In this document: positions 54,254 to 61,657 of the stretch, piece after piece
Layout: each line of letters begins with the position of its first letter
How positions within the stretch are numbered: the stretch's first letter is position 1
Assembly: GCF_025352425.1 (NCBI RefSeq)
Contig: NZ_JANXTI010000026.1
Span: 62,001-126,000 of the forward strand
Reading direction: 5' to 3'
DNA from: Flavobacterium sp.
Lineage (GTDB): Bacteria; Bacteroidota; Bacteroidia; Flavobacteriales; Flavobacteriaceae
Length of the DNA stretch: 64,000 bases
Program-made: the position numbers and the translations under genes
The notes under the pieces: model-generated
Seen by the model: only the letters and a program-made list of their open reading frames with translations
What the model was told of the DNA's origin: nothing
The model's database searches: none

Positions 54254-54355
54254 TGAAAATGCTGGAAAAAGTAAAATAACGGGATAAAATCGAATTATTT
54301 AATGATAAAGTATTTCCACCTGCCCATACAAATCCTGTATTTCGCACTTTTTACT

Positions 54356-56389
54356 TTACCCTGTTACGTTAGGCAATGGAATGGCTATATTTATTGAAGT
54401 ACTTTTGTAGGTTATTGACTGGATAACAATTTTACCATTAAGTGTTTCGACTCGTTGCTTTATGTTTTTTAACCCGATACCTTCATTACTGGCTTCCGGA
54501 TCAAATCCTTTGCCATCATCCGTGATCGACAAACATATATTGCTTTTATCCAAGACTAAACTGATTGTGGCATTTTTTGCCTGAGCAAATTTATTGACGT
54601 TGTGGCTTGCTTCCTGAATGATGCGGAAGATATTCATTTTGATACTGCTAGAGATTCTTTCCCAATTGATAGTTTCGTCCATTTCTAACTTATAATCTGT
54701 GAAATATGTTTCCTTTTGTGTTTTAATGAAATCGTTTAAAAGGATGACAAAACTATTAACGGTATCTGTAAAGGAGACCATGGTTAAATCATGGGAAATA
54801 TTCCTGATTTCCTGTTCAATCTCGTAAATACCTGCTATGTGTGTTAGACATTTTTCGATTGTTTCCGGGTCATTTCTGTGGGTTAGCACATTTAAATTGA
54901 GCCTGGTGCTGGCCAATTTATTCATCACACCATCATGCAATTCCAATGCAATCCTTTTTTTCTCGCTTTGCCTTGCCAGTTCTTCCTTGTTTTTCTGTAC
55001 CAGCATTAATTCATAAATTTCTTCATTGGCTTTTTGCTGTTCTTGTAGTAATTGTAATTCTTTTTGTTTGGCTCTTTGACGCGTTATGATATGAATTAGC
55101 AGCACAAATAAAATAACCCCTGCGGCTATTGCAGTGACAATCCATTTTTGACTAATGGCTTTGTCTTTTTCTTGGGTGATTTCGTCAGTTTCATAGGCTA
55201 TTCGGGCAAATTTATCTCTAAAGCTGCGTTCTGCGATTTGCATGCTGTCGTTAATCATAATGTATTCTTGAGCATTTTTTGAGGCGTTCTTTTTATCGAC
55301 TTTTATAAGTTGTTCTAAACTTAGCAGAATATTCGAAGGATTTTTGTAACTTTTTGAGATGTTAAGTGCTTTATTGGCTGCTTTTATAGCATTAGCATTA
55401 TCTTTTAATTTTTCATAATATATTGAAAGATAAATTTGGTTGTCGTCTTGTCCACCACTGTCGTCGTTTTTAAAAAAATAATCCTCTACTTCATAGAAAA
55501 GATCAGGCAAGCCATTCATTTTGTTATTAACTAATTTAAGATAACCATGCATTGATCTTGCATTATAAAAATTTTGAGGACTAACAAATTTGCTCTTGGG
55601 GTTTTTTAATATTAAGTCAATATAATATTGGGCATCATCATATTTCTTAAGTTGTATATAAGAATCTGCTATACCTAAATATGAATAATTAACAAATTTC
55701 AAATTGTTTTTTGCCCATTTTATCGACTCATTTTTATATTTAATGGAGTTTTTATAATCTTTTAAGTGCAAGAAGTTGTCGGCTATAGTTGCATAATTTC
55801 TATATAAATCTTGATTTAAATTCTTGTCCAATATTTTTATACGTTTTAAATTTTCAAATAATGTTTTATTACTCCCTAAGAAATCAGAAGAGTAAAACTG
55901 AACTTGAGCTATGTCTTTGTTTAAAGTTATTAATCGCTTAGTAGCATTCAATTTTAAAAATATTTTTTTTGCTTTGGAAAAAGACTCTATTGCTTGCTCA
56001 TTTTTAGATTTACACATTTCGTTTAAGCCTGTCAACTTATAAGAAATTGCAATACTTAATTGGTTGTTTGATTTGAATGATAAATTAGATAGAATTTTAG
56101 AGTTTTTATCAAGTTTTTTAAACTGTAATAAGTTATAATTGTTAACCCCTATAAAATATAAATTCCACCGAGTTAGACTATCGTTTTGATTTAAATTAAC
56201 GAAAGTTAACGCCTTATCATTATACAATACCTTCTTATTGTATGCAATAGTATCATTCCCCGCCAATTCAAGATATTTCCCAATAGAATCATTCCTAGCT
56301 TGATCTTTTTTGTCTACAGTTATTTTAGAAGTACAACTATACAAAGAGACCAGCAAAATTATTCCCCAATAAACAATCCTTTTATTCAT
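54356..56389 (-). CDS. Second TPR-containing lipoprotein sensor histidine kinase
   Basis: This 677-residue paralogue of the kinase at 50444-52486 has the same layout: a lipobox signal (SLYSCTSK, Cys19), TPR-type helices (about 40-395), one transmembrane helix (about 417-437), a coiled coil, HisKA_3 with His485 in ALELHDGV, and a HATPase (IIQEASHNVNKFAQ, TDDGKGFD). No response regulator directly follows it. The nearest candidate partners are the LuxR regulator at 59738 and the pair at 49782. The N-terminal sensing domain is A+T- and Asn/Lys-rich. Its sensory part differs strongly from the first kinase, implying a different ligand. Confidence 0.92.
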   Translation of the reverse strand: MNKRIVYWGIILLVSLYSCTSKITVDKKDQARNDSIGKYLELAGNDTIAYNKKVLYNDKALTFVNLNQNDSLTRWNLYFIGVNNYNLLQFKKLDKNSKILSNLSFKSNNQLSIAISYKLTGLNEMCKSKNEQAIESFSKAKKIFLKLNATKRLITLNKDIAQVQFYSSDFLGSNKTLFENLKRIKILDKNLNQDLYRNYATIADNFLHLKDYKNSIKYKNESIKWAKNNLKFVNYSYLGIADSYIQLKKYDDAQYYIDLILKNPKSKFVSPQNFYNARSMHGYLKLVNNKMNGLPDLFYEVEDYFFKNDDSGGQDDNQIYLSIYYEKLKDNANAIKAANKALNISKSYKNPSNILLSLEQLIKVDKKNASKNAQEYIMINDSMQIAERSFRDKFARIAYETDEITQEKDKAISQKWIVTAIAAGVILFVLLIHIITRQRAKQKELQLLQEQQKANEEIYELMLVQKNKEELARQSEKKRIALELHDGVMNKLASTRLNLNVLTHRNDPETIEKCLTHIAGIYEIEQEIRNISHDLTMVSFTDTVNSFVILLNDFIKTQKETYFTDYKLEMDETINWERISSSIKMNIFRIIQEASHNVNKFAQAKNATISLVLDKSNICLSITDDGKGFDPEASNEGIGLKNIKQRVETLNGKIVIQSITYKSTSINIAIPLPNVTG

Positions 56390-56565
56390 AAGTCCAATAT
56401 AGTAAAAACGAATTGAGTTCCGATTAAAAAACCGGAACCCAACTCTACCACAATTTAATTTATCTCCCTCAAACTTGTATTGTTATTTATTATAAATTTC
56501 TTCTAATAAAAAAGTACGTTCTTGATTTTGATATGGTAAAAATATGTCGTTGTTTTCACATTTTG

Positions 56566-56582
56566 GTACACTAAAAGTGTAC
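56566..56582. promoter_or_regulatory. Dyad GTACACT-AAA-AGTGTAC upstream of the second kinase
   Basis: A perfect 7-3-7 inverted repeat lies 177 bp before the kinase start and 54 bp beyond the small exported gene. The surrounding TTTTGGTACACTAAAA block recurs at 59660-59675. It is a candidate LuxR-type operator, or a weak hairpin. Confidence 0.5.
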
Positions 56583-56635
56583 ATTTTTATGAAATTTGAC
56601 AATGGACACAGCAATCTATTTTGATATATTTTAAA

Positions 56636-57022
56636 TTAATCCAATGTTGCTGCGGCAAGTAACATTGCTTTTAGCTTTTTTGTTGCATCAATTACATCAG
56701 CGCAGTTCGTAATAATTAATCCGCACAGTAATCCTTTTATAGCTCCAATGGTTATTTCTATTTGAATTTCAATTGTAATTTCAGGAGGGCGTTTATTTGT
56801 GTTTTGAGAATCGGTGAAAATTAATTCCTGCATAATTTGGTCAGCCTCTTCGTTTAGTTCCGCCAGCGAAAGAAATTTATATTCTGTAACCTCATTTTCA
56901 AAGGTTGTTATTAATGAAGCACTTTTGAATGCTGCTTTTTGATTTATATCGCTTTTCGTTTGTGCAATCCCATTGAATGAGAATATCGCAAATGCAATTA
57001 TCGCAAATAACGCATTTTTCAT
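56636..57022 (-). CDS. Small exported protein preceded by the 67-bp leader repeat
   Basis: This is a 128-residue protein with a signal peptide (about 1-20, ending GIAQ). The middle has FENEVTEYKFLSLAELNEEADQIM. The C-terminal 55 residues contain a hydrophobic stretch (IGAIKGLLCGLIITNCADVIDA) that could insert in or pass through a membrane. Two Cys residues there could form a disulfide. Composition recalls small secreted or bacteriocin-like proteins but I recognise no family. It carries the same leader as the gene at 58671-59378. Confidence 0.75.
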   Translation of the reverse strand: MKNALFAIIAFAIFSFNGIAQTKSDINQKAAFKSASLITTFENEVTEYKFLSLAELNEEADQIMQELIFTDSQNTNKRPPEITIEIQIEITIGAIKGLLCGLIITNCADVIDATKKLKAMLLAAATLD

Positions 57023-57025
57023 ATT

Positions 57026-57092
57026 TATATAATTTTAATTATTGCAGTCCAACTTTGTGTCGTCAAAACATTATAAAGGTTGGGCTGCTTTT
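57026..57092. repeat. 67-bp direct repeat, copy A (gene leader with long stem-loop)
   Basis: It is identical to 59386-59452 except for one base, A versus G, at the corresponding stem position. It contains a 13-bp imperfect inverted repeat (GCAGTCCAAC-TTT with AAAGGTTGGGCTGC, one bulge) around an 18-base loop and ends in TTTT on the plus strand. It sits 3 bp before the start codon of the small exported gene. Confidence 0.85.
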
Positions 57093-57099
57093 GTTTAAA

Positions 57100-57137
57100 A
57101 AAAGTGAGTTTTGAAGCTTACCTCAAAACTCACTTTT
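57100..57137 (-). terminator. Terminator of the four-gene exported-protein operon
   Basis: A perfect 15-bp stem (AAAAGTGAGTTTTGA arm) has an 8-base loop and a T tail on the minus strand, directly after the stop at 57139. Confidence 0.92.
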
Positions 57138-57138
57138 G

Positions 57139-57534
57139 TTATTCTTGTTTTATAGTCATTACTATATCTTCATCGAACTTATACTCTCCTTTTTTATAAA
57201 TTTCTTTATTGGCAAGTGTAATTTCGTATGTATAAATGCCTTTGGGTACTAACAACAGGCATTCTTTTCCGTCTTTTGGGATAACGAGTTCTTTTTTAAT
57301 CTCGTCTCCTTCCGCGTTTTTGCCCACAAGCTTAAAAGTTATCTTGTCTGCGAGTTTGTTTTTCACACACAGGCTTTCAATTACTTTGCTGTTTCCTTTA
57401 GTATCTGATTTTGAAACCTTAAGAATAGACAAACCACTCAAGAGCAGTTCTCCACCTTTGATGGCAGTTTCAAGATTGGATTGAGAATAAGTTAATAATG
57501 GGAAAATAAATACTACTATGAGTTTTAACTTCAT
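57139..57534 (-). CDS. Small exported protein, last gene of the four-gene operon
   Basis: This is a 131-residue protein with a signal peptide (1-18, ending TYSQ) and a predicted beta-sandwich body (KITFKLVGKNAEGDEIKKELVIPKDGKECLLLVPKGIYTYEITLAN). It looks like a small periplasmic or surface beta domain; no family is recognised. It lies 24 bp downstream of the barrel-like gene and ends at the strong terminator at 57100-57137. Confidence 0.78.
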   Translation of the reverse strand: MKLKLIVVFIFPLLTYSQSNLETAIKGGELLLSGLSILKVSKSDTKGNSKVIESLCVKNKLADKITFKLVGKNAEGDEIKKELVIPKDGKECLLLVPKGIYTYEITLANKEIYKKGEYKFDEDIVMTIKQE

Positions 57535-57558
57535 TTTTTAAGTTTTTTGATTGAGCAA

Positions 57559-58041
57559 TCAAAACCTATAAGTTATAAATAAATTTGCAAATGCTCCAGT
57601 TTCTAATTCATTAAACATGAAGCCAGTTTTCAAGCCAAATGTTGAATACTTACCAACGTTAATATTGAATTTTGTTGCCAATAAAGTTGAGTATTCTGTA
57701 ATCGATTTGTCTTCAAATCTTTGATTTATAATACCCGGACCTAGAATGAATGAGAAGTAATAGTTATTGTTTTTCAATCCCCATTTTGGATTGCCATATT
57801 CTAAATAGGCAAAATAAAAATCGCTATACACATTTTGAGTATTCACTTTGTTTTTACTCCCAAAAACATCAATACCCGTAGTAAAAGCATTTTGCTTTAT
57901 AATATAATTTAAAGACGCATTTAAATTGAGATTGCTTTCCTTATTAATTGAAAACAATCCGGCACTACCTGTAATACTAAATTTACTTTGAGAAAAAGAT
58001 AAGAATGGGATAAAAAAAGTTAAAAAAAGAATTTTTTTCAT
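57559..58041 (-). CDS. Small predicted outer-membrane beta-barrel protein
   Basis: This is a 160-residue protein with a signal peptide (1-18, ending SFSQ), alternating hydrophobic/polar strands through its length and a C-terminal LFITYRF that ends in Phe, as outer-membrane barrels do. Its size fits an 8-stranded barrel. Its start codon overlaps the stop of the upstream YiiX-like gene by 4 bases, so the two are translationally coupled. Confidence 0.8.
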   Translation of the reverse strand: MKKILFLTFFIPFLSFSQSKFSITGSAGLFSINKESNLNLNASLNYIIKQNAFTTGIDVFGSKNKVNTQNVYSDFYFAYLEYGNPKWGLKNNNYYFSFILGPGIINQRFEDKSITEYSTLLATKFNINVGKYSTFGLKTGFMFNELETGAFANLFITYRF

Positions 58042-58643
58042 AATTTGAAGTTTAATTGATTAATATCTACTTGTTGGAATTTATTATTTACTAAAAAAAA
58101 ATCAGTTGGAAAATAAAGAAACGTGTCTTTGTTAATAATTGTTTTTAAGGAATTTTTAAGAATCATTTCCGTTGGAAAATAATAATAATTATCTATTGAG
58201 TTTATAACAATTTGTACAAATTCTGAACAGTAAAGATTTGTATCTCCGTTGTCTAAATCAAATCTTGAGTCAAACACGATTTCTTTTTTTTGAATTTCTT
58301 TAATTCTTTCTTTAACTATTAATAAATCCGTTTTGCTAATCTCTAATTTCCAAACACCCATATAAAAGAGGTCGTTTACATTTTTAAAATCAGCAAAACC
58401 TTCTACAATCAAAGAACTATTTTTTATTCTTTTATCTAAAGAAACATTATAAACCATCAATGAATCACTTTCTAAAAAACCGATTCCAATATGAGTAATG
58501 TTTTTGTTAATATTATTAAATATATCACCAACAAATTTCTTTTTAGAAATTGTTCCTCTGCCTATTATATAAATATCATTATTTTGTTTTACTTGACAAA
58601 AAATAAATAAAGGCATTAAAAAGAATAAAATATAGAGTTTCAT
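58038..58643 (-). CDS. Exported YiiX-like permuted NlpC/P60 cysteine hydrolase
   Basis: This is a 201-residue protein with a signal (about 1-16, ending FIFC, a poor lipobox). The permuted papain-like fold is inferred from the order of catalytic residues: His51 in ITHIGIGF and nucleophile Cys139 in YCSEFV. An FDSRFDLDN segment just before the Cys, as in YiiX/YebB proteins, supports this. Members cleave amide or ester bonds in lipids, peptides or cell walls; the substrate here is unknown. The gene is very A+T-rich (many Asn, Ile, Lys), unlike most of the window, hinting at foreign origin. It is the second gene of the operon. Confidence 0.75.
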   Translation of the reverse strand: MKLYILFFLMPLFIFCQVKQNNDIYIIGRGTISKKKFVGDIFNNINKNITHIGIGFLESDSLMVYNVSLDKRIKNSSLIVEGFADFKNVNDLFYMGVWKLEISKTDLLIVKERIKEIQKKEIVFDSRFDLDNGDTNLYCSEFVQIVINSIDNYYYFPTEMILKNSLKTIINKDTFLYFPTDFFLVNNKFQQVDINQLNFKL

Positions 58644-58670
58644 TTTTGTGAATTTCTTATTTTAAGAAAA

Positions 58671-59378
58671 TTACTTACCTTGTTCTATTGCATCAATAGA
58701 ACCACTTACAATGCCCGCTCCAATTACGGCGCCTGAATACGCTCCTAGACCAGGCTCCATTGCATTACCTATAAGACCGCCTGCAAGACCCCCTATTGCA
58801 TCACCAAACCAATGCCAAAATCTACTTTGAGTATTAGTTAATGTTTGTTGATTTGTCCAATAAAAATTTGAATATCTTACTATAGAAGTTGTCGAGAGAA
58901 TTAAACCTTTTTCATCATCTTTCAATTCAGAGTTGTTTACTTCATTCTCAAAACTAATTATAAAATTGTACAGTTCCTTAGAATCTAATTTTTCGCCATT
59001 ATCAAAAAGATAAACAATAAGTTTTGTAAGTGTTTCTTTTGCACCTGAGCTAATTTTAGCATTATCTGTTATTGAAGCGAATTTGTTTGGATAATCTGCA
59101 ATTCCTTTTTTAATATCTTCGTCCGTTAATTCGTAATATCCTACTCCTTTGAATTTGTCTAAATAGTTTTGATTTGATAAGGCAATTTCTTTGACTTTTT
59201 TAGATATTTCAGATATTGACATTTCACTTACTTTATTGTTTTTAATAAGTTGTGATAAAATTTCATTGTGCAATTTTCCAACATAATCAAATTCATTTTT
59301 AGAATTCGCAGCAGATTGCCCAAAAGACAAGTTTGATAATAAAACCGTGGCGATTAAGCCAAATAATAAATTTTTCAT
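58671..59378 (-). CDS. Exported protein with C-terminal glycine-zipper segment
   Basis: This is a protein of about 235 residues. The signal peptide (1-21, ending SFGQ) is followed by a helical middle region. The C-terminal 45 residues are rich in Gly/Ala (GDAIGGLAGGLIGNAM and GAVIGAGIVSGSIDAI), a glycine-zipper pattern like that of pore-forming or class II bacteriocin-type peptides. The start is set at the Met at 59378, after the leader repeat; the 16 extra residues of the longer frame fall in the repeat. It leads the four-gene operon. Function is unknown. Confidence 0.75.
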   Translation of the reverse strand: MKNLLFGLIATVLLSNLSFGQSAANSKNEFDYVGKLHNEILSQLIKNNKVSEMSISEISKKVKEIALSNQNYLDKFKGVGYYELTDEDIKKGIADYPNKFASITDNAKISSGAKETLTKLIVYLFDNGEKLDSKELYNFIISFENEVNNSELKDDEKGLILSTTSIVRYSNFYWTNQQTLTNTQSRFWHWFGDAIGGLAGGLIGNAMEPGLGAYSGAVIGAGIVSGSIDAIEQGK

Positions 59379-59385
59379 AAATTTG

Positions 59386-59452
59386 TATATAATTTTAATT
59401 ATTGCAGTCCAGCTTTGTGTCGTCAAAACATTATAAAGGTTGGGCTGCTTTT
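59386..59452. repeat. 67-bp direct repeat, copy B (leader of the four-gene operon)
   Basis: This is the second copy of the leader, 2360 bp from copy A and differing at one base. It ends 8 bp before the start codon of the glycine-zipper gene. In plus-strand orientation the stem-loop is followed by a seven-T run, as in a terminator. Confidence 0.85.
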
Positions 59453-59737
59453 TTTGGTTGGTTTATTCGTACTACTGTTTAATAACAAACCTCTAAAATA
59501 AACAGTGGATTTTCTGTTTGAATTCTCTACAAAAAATTAGAAACGCATTTTTTGTATCATGTCACCAATGTGGTGGTAAGCCACTTAAACTACCATTGAT
59601 TAAGTTAAATTACTGTTATTCAATTTTGATACAGTAAAAGTAAATTATTGATTTTATCTTTTGGTACACTAAAAATGTACTTTTTCATAACGGTTATATA
59701 AAACATTTAGCTGCACATTGAAGTTTACACTTTGGTG
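59453..59737. other. Gap of about 285 bp upstream of the leader repeat
   Basis: No gene is visible. It holds the dyad at 59664-59680, a short CACCA/TGGTG palindrome near 59567-59579, and A+T-rich sequence. No exact TAnnTTTG box was found for the operon, so its promoter is unclear. Confidence 0.4.
59664..59680. promoter_or_regulatory. Dyad GTACACT-AAA-AATGTAC downstream of the LuxR regulator
   Basis: This is the same dyad as at 56566-56582 with one mismatch and the same flanking TTTTGG. It lies 57 bp beyond the LuxR regulator's stop and 286 bp upstream of the four-gene operon. Confidence 0.5.
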
Positions 59738-60397
59738 CTAAATCAATCCTTGCTTTCTGGCCTCCCTAAGAATGTCTTCATCGTTTCCTTTATCAATTCC
59801 CAAAAGCTGCTTGAGAATAGATTTTCTTTTATCGATGGCACTTTTCGAAAGATGCAGCAAATCAGGAAGGCTTTTGGTTTTAACTCCCTGCGAAAGCAAA
59901 GAAAGAATCTGGCGGTTATAACTATCCATCACTTTATTCTTTTCTCCCCACGACTTTTGATGATTGATAACCGTTTCGCTAAAATAAGTGCCTCCTTTAA
60001 CGACAACATCGAATGCTTCAATCAATTCTGGAGCCTGAAAATCGCTTTTTACTAAAACTCCTTCAAGTTTATACTCTTTTATGATATTAAATAAAACTAT
60101 AGATTCGCTGTGCGAGGTTAGAATTACGATTTTCGCGTTGGGATGCTGTTTCCTTATAATAGGCACTAAATCCCCGCCGTTATTAATATTTTTTTCAGAA
60201 TAAGGGGGTAAAGTCTGGTCTAAAAATACTATGTCAAAAGGTTGATTTGCCTGAAGAATGGCGTTGTAAGCGGCCTCACATGAGTGTGCGGCAGTAGTGT
60301 TTAATACGTAACCAAAGGGGTTGTACGCAAGAATAGATCTATACCCTTCAATAATCGGCGGATGATCATCAACCATTAAAACCTTGATTTCCATCAT
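59738..60397 (-). CDS. LuxR/NarL-type response regulator
   Basis: This is a 219-residue regulator. The receiver has acidic pocket VDDHP (Asp10, Asp11) and phospho-acceptor Asp60 in IVFLDQTLP; conserved Thr in ILTSHSE and Lys in LVKSDF. The C-terminal HTH (about 150-219, YNRQILSLLSQGVKTKSLPDLLHLSKSAIDKRKSI) closely resembles the regulator at 49782. It is 29 bp downstream of the LytTR regulator on the same strand, an operon. The second TPR kinase is its most likely partner. Confidence 0.93.
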   Translation of the reverse strand: MMEIKVLMVDDHPPIIEGYRSILAYNPFGYVLNTTAAHSCEAAYNAILQANQPFDIVFLDQTLPPYSEKNINNGGDLVPIIRKQHPNAKIVILTSHSESIVLFNIIKEYKLEGVLVKSDFQAPELIEAFDVVVKGGTYFSETVINHQKSWGEKNKVMDSYNRQILSLLSQGVKTKSLPDLLHLSKSAIDKRKSILKQLLGIDKGNDEDILREARKQGLI

Positions 60398-60426
60398 GTT
60401 TTTTTGGTGAAACTACGAATTTTCTT

Positions 60427-61341
60427 CTAAATCTCCAAATAATTTCCAGCCGCTATTCTGCTGATAATTAAATCTACATTCTCTTTATAGGATTTCGAGA
60501 ACGGCAGTTTGGTAGTTGAGTTCTTGATATAGCAAACAGTGTTTCCTGTGTGGATTCGTGATACCTGGTTTACATTGATAATATAACTGTTGTGGATGCG
60601 AAGAAATTGTGTTTGCGGCAAGACGGTTTCAAAATGTTTTAATGTTTTAAAAGCCGTAATCATTTCGCCATTGTTTAAATGAATATCGGTAGAGTTATTA
60701 TCGGCTTCAAAATAGAGCACATCATCTGAATCAATATACCGATAATCCCCGTAGGATTTGACACAAATTACCAACGACTGCTGTTGCGGCATTACAACTG
60801 ATCCCATAGGCGCGGTTGGATTTTCAGGTGCCGGAATAATTGTTACCTCCGTATCGTTTTCAGCTGTATCAATTTCCTCTGTTTCCAAATCTTCGGTAAG
60901 CGTTTCGTCTAACACTTCAAACGTCGCCGCGGGATTTTTTTCTTCTGAATAAGGAACATCCGATTTTATGGTGCGGTCAAATTTTAAGATTGCCTTCCTA
61001 AAATCATTTATATTCAACGGTTTTAACAAATAATCTATCACTTCATACTGCAATGCTTCATAAGCCAGCTCTTTCGAGGTAGTGGTGATAATGATTTTGG
61101 GAACAACACTTAAATAACGATACAATTCATTAATCAGCGCTAAAGAGAGATTACTTTTTTTATCGGTTGGATCAATTTCAAGAAAAACCAGTCGGGGCTG
61201 GTGTTCCAAAATAAGGTTCACCCCATCATCATAGGTATTGGCGGAAGCGACAAAGGTAAGGTTCCTAAAACGCTCGGCAATTGCCTGAGTTTTTAAGACA
61301 CTTCCTTTATCATCGTCTATAATGATGTATGTTTGACTCAT
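60427..61341 (-). CDS. LytTR response regulator with an atypical receiver (Glu at the phospho-site)
   Basis: This is a 304-residue protein. The receiver (1-115) has the acidic pocket IIIDDDK (Asp9-Asp11), but the position of the phospho-acceptor Asp is Glu55 in RLVFLEID. The Thr/Ser (ITTTSKE, 86-89) and Lys107 (YLLKPL) are kept. A long acidic Pro/Thr linker (about 125-185) leads to a C-terminal LytTR DNA-binding domain (about 190-295, with YGDYRYIDSDDVLYFEADNNST and HNSYIINVNQVSRI). A permanently on-like or phosphorylation-independent receiver is possible. No LytS kinase is adjacent. Confidence 0.92.
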   Translation of the reverse strand: MSQTYIIIDDDKGSVLKTQAIAERFRNLTFVASANTYDDGVNLILEHQPRLVFLEIDPTDKKSNLSLALINELYRYLSVVPKIIITTTSKELAYEALQYEVIDYLLKPLNINDFRKAILKFDRTIKSDVPYSEEKNPAATFEVLDETLTEDLETEEIDTAENDTEVTIIPAPENPTAPMGSVVMPQQQSLVICVKSYGDYRYIDSDDVLYFEADNNSTDIHLNNGEMITAFKTLKHFETVLPQTQFLRIHNSYIINVNQVSRIHTGNTVCYIKNSTTKLPFSKSYKENVDLIISRIAAGNYLEI

Positions 61342-61480
61342 TAATGCTTTTCCGGTTTTTGATATTGGGAAAGCATTAGATTCGGTAAAATAACGGGTAG
61401 TTTTGGGGAAACTAGTTGTTATCGTTAAAGATTATAATAAAAATTTAACTACAAAAATAAATCCGATTAAACGTATGTAT

Positions 61481-61496
61481 TTTCGTTATAACGAAA
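61481..61496. promoter_or_regulatory. Perfect palindrome TTTCGTTATAACGAAA
   Basis: A 16-bp perfect palindrome lies 140 bp upstream of the LytTR regulator in the gap 61342-61657, which also holds a glyS terminator but no gene. It could be a dimer-binding operator; this is inference. Confidence 0.5.
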
Positions 61497-61592
61497 GTAA
61501 ATTTTTGACTTACAAACGCAACTAATTGTTAACATTAAGCGTTATCTTGTTAATATGTCATTTTTTATTCGGAACAATGCTTACAAAACAAA

Positions 61593-61621
61593 AATCCCAA
61601 AGGTTTTTAGCATTTGGGATT
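61593..61621 (-). terminator. Terminator of glyS
   Basis: A 9-bp stem AATCCCAAA/TTTGGGATT has an 11-base loop and a T tail on the minus strand. Just beyond it on the plus side is a short block, TTCGCTTTCACTCAGAGTGA, of the kind dispersed in these genomes. Confidence 0.85.
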
Positions 61622-61657
61622 AGGTTCTTCGCTTTCACTCAGAGTGACATTTGTATG

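Noticed and set aside
54078-54347. 89-codon minus-strand frame over the 21-bp repeat
   Set aside because: Its Leu/Arg repeats are the complement of the tandem array; no evidence that it is translated.
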